Part shown: positions 59,501 to 64,000 of the stretch, piece after piece
How positions within the stretch are numbered: the stretch's first letter is position 1
Layout: each line of letters begins with the position of its first letter
Assembly (NCBI GenBank): GCA_021234535.1
Contig: CM037840.1
Location: forward strand, 7,925,094 to 7,989,093
Source: Stichopus chloronotus
Lineage: Eukaryota; Echinodermata; Holothuroidea; Aspidochirotida; Stichopodidae
Length of the DNA: 64,000 bases
Direction of reading: 5' to 3'
Position numbers and translations under genes: made by a program
Notes under the pieces: generated by a model
What the model was told of the DNA's origin: nothing
What the model saw: only the letters and a program-made list of their open reading frames with translations
Database searches by the model: none

Positions 59501-61168
59501 TGTTTTTATATTTTATTATTTTGTATTGATAAAGATATGACAAATCCTTCGGTTACTTGTCTATCCGATCAAACTGTTCATGCACAAGATGAATTGAACA
59601 CAACTGCCGCTCTCGTCGTGTTTAATGTATCGTGCTCTGACAACTTCGATGATGAAATTGAACCGAACTGTACTTCTACTGCAAATGATACCCACTTTCC
59701 AATTGGGGAAACAACAGTCGTATGTTCATGTACAGACGAGGCTGGCAATAGTGACAATTGTTCATTTACGGTCACAGTTGAAGGTAAATGTTAAAATAGT
59801 AATGGTTTTGTTCGTTTTTTATTACTAAGGTTTTCCACAAACTGCATATTGATTGACACATTTATCAGTCATTATTCAAATTCAATATTTAATCATATAT
59901 AAAATATATTTCGAAACGGTTCGTACTTTATTAGGTAAGTAAAGATATACCAATTTAGTATTTTGTTTTTATATTTTATTATTTTGTATTCATAAAGATG
60001 TGACAAATCCTACTGTTACTTGTCCATCCGATCAAACTGTTCATGCACAAGATGAATTGAACACAACTGCCGCTCTCGTCGTGTTTGATGTATCGTGCTC
60101 TGACAACTTTGATGATGAAATTGAACCGAACTGTACTTCTACTACAAATGATACCCACTTTCCAATAGGGGAAACAGCAGTCGTATGTTCATGTACAGAC
60201 GAGGCTGGCAATAGTGACAATTGTTCATTTACGGTCACAGTTGAAGGTAAATATTAGAATAGTTATGGTTTTGTTCGTTTTTTATTAGTAAGGTTTTCCA
60301 CAAACTACATATTGATTAACACACTAATGAGTCATTATTCAAATTCATTATTTAATCATATATAAAATATATTTCGAAACTGTTCGTACTTTATCAGGTA
60401 ACTAAATATATACCAATTTAATATTTTTTTATATTTTATTAATTTGTATTCATAAAGATGTGACAAGTCCTACTGTTACTTGTCCATCCGATCAAACTGT
60501 TCATGCACAAGATGAATTGAACACAACTGCCGCTCTCGTCGTGTTTGATGTATCGTGCTCTGACAACTTTGATGATGAAATTGAACCGAACTGTACTTCT
60601 ACTACAAATGATACCCACTTTCCAATAGGGGAAACAACAGTCGTATGTTCATGTACAGACGAGGCTGGCAATAGTGACAATTGTTCATTTACGGTCACAG
60701 TTGAAGGTAAATGTTAAAATAGTAATGGTTTTTTTCGTTTTTTATTACTAAGTTTTTACAAAAAAAAACATTAATTAACTCACTAATGAGTCATAATTGA
60801 AATTAATCATTCAATCATGTATAGAATATATTTCGAAACTCTTAGTACCTTAGCAGGGAAGTTAAAATATACCAATTTAATATTTTGTTTTTATATTTTA
60901 TTATTTTGTATTGATAAAGATATGACAAATCCTTCGGTTACTTGTCCATCCGATCAAACGGTTCATGCACAAGATGAATTCAACACAACTGCCGCTCTCG
61001 TCGTTTTTGATGTATCGTGCTCTGACAACTTCGATGATGAAATTGAACCGAACTGTACTTCTACCACAAATGATACCCACTTTCCAATAGGGGAAACAAC
61101 AGTCGTATGTTCATGTACAGACGAGGCTGGCAATAGTGACAATTGTTCATTTACGGTCAAAGTTCAAG
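56300..61168 (+). CDS. Tandem array of eleven intact HYR-domain exons (partial gene)
   Basis: Eleven exons of exactly 249 nt, each starting after AAAG| in phase 1 (GA|T codon) and ending GAAG|GTAAA or CAAG|GT in phase 1, are separated by introns of 210-214 bp. Spliced together they encode 913 residues of tandem 83-residue HYR domains, found in hyalin and other extracellular adhesion proteins. Each unit has six cysteines (C.15-20.C..C..C.C..C pattern) and up to four N-glycosylation sequons (NTT, NCT, NDT, NCS). Compared with typical HYR modules, which keep two conserved cysteines, four are extra. Retention of any intron gives a stop within a few codons (GKC stop). No start codon, signal peptide or 3' end of this gene is established here; the exon at 39859 and the signal exon at 29451 are possible upstream parts. 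Secreted matrix or coelomic adhesion function is inferred from the domain. Confidence 0.88.
56759..57007 (+). CDS. HYR exon 2
   Basis: Divergent edge cassette: ELDATAAL loses the first sequon, EIAPNCSPTTND replaces EIEPNCTSTTND, EADNSDNC has Asp for Gly, and the end is TVLVQG. The donor is CAAG|GTTAATG, the weakest of the array. Confidence 0.87.
57222..57470 (+). CDS. HYR exon 3
   Basis: Close to consensus, with TNPTATC at the start and the EADNSDNC variant shared only with exon 2. This suggests local exchange between neighbours. Confidence 0.88.
57685..57933 (+). CDS. HYR exon 4
   Basis: It carries the paired variants GETAVV and TLTVEG, shared with exon 7. The following introns of exons 4 and 7 also share TAATGATTTTGTTCG and AGGTCTTTTAAAAAC. 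Confidence 0.89.
58148..58396 (+). CDS. HYR exon 5
   Basis: It encodes the array consensus at every position I compared. Its upstream intron half (ACGGTTCGTACTTTACTAGG) matches that of exon 9. Confidence 0.89.
58609..58857 (+). CDS. HYR exon 6
   Basis: It carries VFNVSC plus TSTANDT, a pair of variants shared only with exon 8. The 5' halves of their downstream introns are also alike (GGTTTTCCACAAACTGCATA). Confidence 0.89.
59072..59320 (+). CDS. HYR exon 7
   Basis: It starts TNPSVTCQSDQ (a unique Gln) and otherwise equals exon 4 (GETAVV, TLTVEG). Confidence 0.89.
59535..59783 (+). CDS. HYR exon 8
   Basis: It starts DMTNPSVTCLSDQ and then equals exon 6. The upstream intron half (CTCTTAGTACCTTAGCAGGG) is shared with exon 11, so this unit is a mosaic of two lineages. 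Confidence 0.89.
59998..60246 (+). CDS. HYR exon 9
   Basis: It combines GETAVV (as in exons 4 and 7) with the consensus end TVTVEG. The intron before it joins an exon-6/8-type left half to an exon-5-type right half. Confidence 0.89.
60458..60706 (+). CDS. HYR exon 10
   Basis: Consensus cassette apart from DVTSPTVTC (Ser for Asn). Its upstream intron is the one with a shortened T-rich tract (ATATTTTTTTATATTTT). Confidence 0.89.
60920..61168 (+). CDS. HYR exon 11
   Basis: Last intact cassette. It starts DMTNPSVTC like exon 8, has DEFNTTAAL, and ends TVKVQG with donor CAAG|GTAAACG. The end differs from the core, consistent with less homogenisation at the array edge. Confidence 0.88.
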
Positions 61169-61382
61169 GTAAACGTTAAAATAGTAATGGTTTTGTTCGT
61201 TTTTAATTACTAATGTTTTTCACAAATAACATATTGATTGACACACTCATAAGTCATAATTGAAATTTATTATTCAACCATATACAAAATATATTTCGAA
61301 ACTGTTTGTACTTTATCAGGTAAGTAAAAATATACCAATTTAATATTTTGTTTTTATATTTTATTAATTTTTATTGATAAAG

Positions 61383-61629
61383 ATGTGACGAATCCTACTG
61401 TTACTTGTCCATCCGATCAAAACTGTTCATGCACAAGATGTATTCAACAGAACTGCCGCTCTCGTCGTGTTTGATGTATCGTGCTCTGACAACTTTGATG
61501 ATGAAATTGAACCGAACTGTAGTTCTACTACAAATGATACCCACTTTCCAATAGTGGAAACAACGGCCTTATGTTCATTTGTAGACGAGACTTCCAGTAG
61601 TGACAGTTTTTTCAAGGTCACAGTTCAAC
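61383..61629 (+). pseudogene. HYR exon 12, frameshifted and without donor
   Basis: The unit begins normally (DVTNPTVTCPSDQ), but one extra A in GATCAAAACTG shifts the frame. Later codons retain the old frame (FDVSCSDNFDDEIEPNCSST). Cysteines 5 and 6 are lost (ALCSFVDET, SSDSFF), and the donor GT is CT. It is therefore a dead exon at the 3' edge of the array. Confidence 0.88.
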
Positions 61630-61803
61630 TTAAATGGTTAACCAATCATGTTTTTAATCTTTTGTTGTCGTCAATTTTAACTTGAATTTGCGAAATTAAT
61701 GGATTTTTCTCTATATACGATATTGAAGTTTATTTTTTTAGACCAAAATGTTCTTTTGATCTCTTATTTCCTTCTTATATTACATTTTTTTATTTCATAA
61801 ATA

Positions 61804-62025
61804 GGTGAGAAATCATAGTGCTTAAAATGATGCGATCTAACTGTTCACTCGCACAATGGCCCTTGTCGACATTTATATGTCTTGCTGTGACAACTTTGAT
61901 AAAAAATTCAAGCGAACTGGAGTGCAACCCAAAATGTTACGCCTCTTTCTGATAAGGCAAATGTTTAGATATAGACTTTCAATACTGAAAATTGTTCTGT
62001 TAAAGTCACAGTTGATGCTAAATCG
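61804..62025 (+). pseudogene. HYR exon 13, strongly decayed relic
   Basis: Recognisable pieces are GATGCGATCTAACTGTTCAC, CTTGCTGTGACAACTTTGAT, AAAATTGTTCTGTTAAAGTC and ACAGTTGATG. There are multiple indels and stops. It follows exon 12 at about one array period, so the array was once longer. Confidence 0.75.
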
Positions 62026-62148
62026 TTAAACAATCATGTTTTGATGATTTGTAACTACTAAAGTAAACTGCAAATTACAATTTAATGGATAGTTTAATTA
62101 TTTGCAATCATGGTTAAATTTAATTTGCTTTCTACGACAAAAGAACAC

Positions 62149-63685
62149 AATTTTTGTTTCCTTGCGTTTGCAAGAGGAACCTTTGCATTCAACTTGGCGT
62201 GTGTGTGTGGGTTTGTATAGGGCGCCAAACGGGGACACACACAGGAACTTCAAGCTTGCAACCAGGGATACGCCGAATTATGAAACATAATGCAAATTGG
62301 GGTATCAGATATGCGCCCTCAACTTTGTAGCTGAATGTAACTTTTTCCCCAACTACCTATTTTATGTATCAATACCTGTGTATAGGTGTGTGCGTGTGTG
62401 TGTGTGTCTGTGACACAGCTTGGGTACGCTCTAACTCAATATGGGCAAGTTGGATAAAACTTATACTTGGTGCACCGGTCCGTCGTAGTGTGTAGAAGTG
62501 CCCTATTGTTTTTAGTGTCCAAATCTTGCATATTAATGAAGTGAGGGGGTCAAACATAAAAATCTTAAAACTGCCATATTCCATAACCGTTGGTCAGAGT
62601 TGTTTTAAACTTGATAAGGGTGTCTGTTAGCGACAGGTCCACGACCCTGTGAAATTTAATGCTTATTAATAGAGGGGAAGGGATAATTTTTTACTCTAAA
62701 ACAATAATAATAGCCTTAACACCATTTTGTGGTTATTATAAGCTACCGTACAAATTAGTTGAAAAGCTTATGGGCTACAGTGTGTGTGTAAAATTCCCAT
62801 TGGCAGTTTGTGGTTTTAGTGACACAGTTAACGCAATGGGATTTTGGTCGTTGGAAACTTTTTGCTCTGTTTAAAGGCTATGGTAGCGTAGGAGGACCAT
62901 CAGTGAATGTATGTCACGTTTGAAATAGCATTTTCTTTATAAGTTCCCTTAGGTTGGTGTGCTGATCCATCACAGTGGGTATAAGTGCCCTATTGTTTAT
63001 GGTGTCCATATCTTGCATCTTAATGGGGTTATGGGCTGAAACATAAAAGTCTTAAAATCTGCCATAGTTCCATAATTGTTGGTCAGATTGGTTTTAAACT
63101 TGATATGGTTGTCTGTTATTGACAGATTCACATCCCTGTGAAATTTATTGATGGAGGGGGAAAAATGTTGTGGTTTTATTTTTGGTCATTGGAAAATTGC
63201 TGCTGTTTTAGTGCTTTGGTAGCTTAGAAGACCACTAGCTGCTGTATGAAATGGTTGAATTTGCGTTATCTTTATAGATTAAAATGGGTTGGGGAACAGT
63301 TTCAGTCACTGTGTCTAAACATGGTATAGTGAGTTGCATTATCCTTAAATTTGAAAAAAATGGAAACTGTTCAATTCATTATATTTTGACATGTTTAGTT
63401 GTTTGTTAATTTAATGGTTATACATGGGCCCAAAATGTTTTGGACCCACTTCGAGCTCAATTTTTGGGCCCCGATTTTTTTAATTCATTATCTGAACATG
63501 TGGTATATTTCTTAATTTAATGGGGACACTGTACAGATGGGCCCACATTTTGGACCTGATTTGGACGCCATTTTGGGCCCCATTCTCGATAGCCCAATTT
63601 TTGAGTCCCCAGTTTTGAGGACCCAACTTTTCACTTGCCCTAATTCCTTCGCAAGGAACCACAGTGCACATTGGGTTCTTGTTAA
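62149..63685 (+). repeat. Hairpin-start interspersed repeat, copy 4 (complete ends)
   Basis: The left end TTTTTGTTTCCTTGCGTTTG pairs with CAAGAGGAACC, followed by GT-rich runs and CGCTCTAACTCAATATGGGC. The right end is CGCAAGGAACCACAGTGCAC, TTGGGTTCTTGTT. Internally, CTATTGTTTATGGTGTCCAT.. and AAACATAAAAGTCTTAAAA occur twice (about 62500 and 62990). Near 63430-63620 a GGGCCC/GGACCC word recurs many times. It is inserted between two dead HYR exons and has no coding capacity. Confidence 0.7.
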
Positions 63686-63763
63686 TCAGTGAGTATTTAT
63701 TCAGTTGAAGTTACATCGTTCTTTAAATTCTTTCATGTGTTACATCTTCTTTAATTCATAAAG

Positions 63764-64000
63764 ATGAGGCAAATCCTACTGCTAATTGTCCATCCGAGCA
63801 AACAATTCAAACTCAAGATCAATTTGACACAATCACCGCTCTCGTCAACTTTGATAAATCTTGCTCTGACAATACCCGATGAAGGAATTTAAGCAAACTG
63901 TACTGTGACCCAAGTGTTACCTCCTTTTGATAGGGGGAAACAACACTCATATGCTCATGCACTGGCCAGGCTGGGAATAGTGCTAAATTGTTTATTTATG
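63764..64000 (+). pseudogene. HYR exon 14, frameshifted, cut by window end
   Basis: The acceptor CATAAAG| and the start DEANPTANCPSEQTIQTQDQ are intact. After CSDNTR a deletion brings in TGA. Later sequence still resembles GGGGGAAACAACACTCATATG..TGCTCATGCACTGGCCAGGC of the family. More HYR exons may lie beyond the window. Confidence 0.8.

Noticed and set aside
56343..61160. Repeated 65-codon minus-strand frames opposite each HYR exon
   Set aside because: They are antisense shadows of the HYR exons and owe their openness to the homogenised sense sequence.
1..64000. tRNA, rRNA and CRISPR features
   Set aside because: No tRNA B-box with a paired acceptor stem, no rRNA core and no spaced short-repeat array of CRISPR type was found; the regular arrays here are eukaryotic exon or satellite repeats.

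Overview
The window is animal nuclear DNA, AT-rich, with GT-AG introns, sparse exons and many dispersed repeats. Tandem HYR (hyalin repeat) exons and the general texture suggest a marine invertebrate deuterostome, most likely an echinoderm. That assignment is inference; no ribosomal or mitochondrial marker is present.

Left part (1-16.2 kb): two conserved eukaryotic genes can be assembled completely by matching exon phases. On the minus strand, LKAAEAR1 has five coding exons (761-7925). On the plus strand, SNRNP25 (U11/U12 snRNP 25 kDa protein) has four coding exons (12294-15976). They are head to head and may share a promoter near 8 kb. Between them lies an unusual roughly 190-bp-spaced series of TACGTA/ACGTCA plus GTGTCCAC motifs. 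LKAAEAR1 intron 3 holds a 1.05-kb element with terminal inverted repeats.

Middle (16.2-54 kb): mostly repeats. There is a TTAA-flanked MITE, a 1.5-kb element with arms of about 400 bp, two arrays with perfect direct-repeat-1 (AGGTCA-A-AGGTCA) motifs, a roughly 71-bp minisatellite with TGACGTCA sites, an 18-kb zone dense in poly(G)/poly(C) runs, a family that starts with a small hairpin, and a 5'-truncated non-LTR retrotransposon nested in that family. Gene signals here are one probable signal-peptide exon (29451-29548) and one intact, diverged HYR exon (39859-40116).

Right part (54-64 kb): a tandem array of eleven intact, nearly identical 249-bp HYR exons, all phase 1-1, on a period of about 462 bp (56300-61168). 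Decayed HYR exons lie on both sides (54168, 61383, 61804, 63764). Spliced together, the intact exons encode about 913 residues of a secreted, cysteine-rich, heavily glycosylatable repeat protein, probably an extracellular-matrix or adhesion protein. Shared variants in exons and introns show a mosaic history of unequal exchange or gene conversion. The introns also carry a conserved internal CAG|GTAAGT-like site, which is the most unusual feature of the array. The 5' and 3' ends of the HYR gene are not established within the window.
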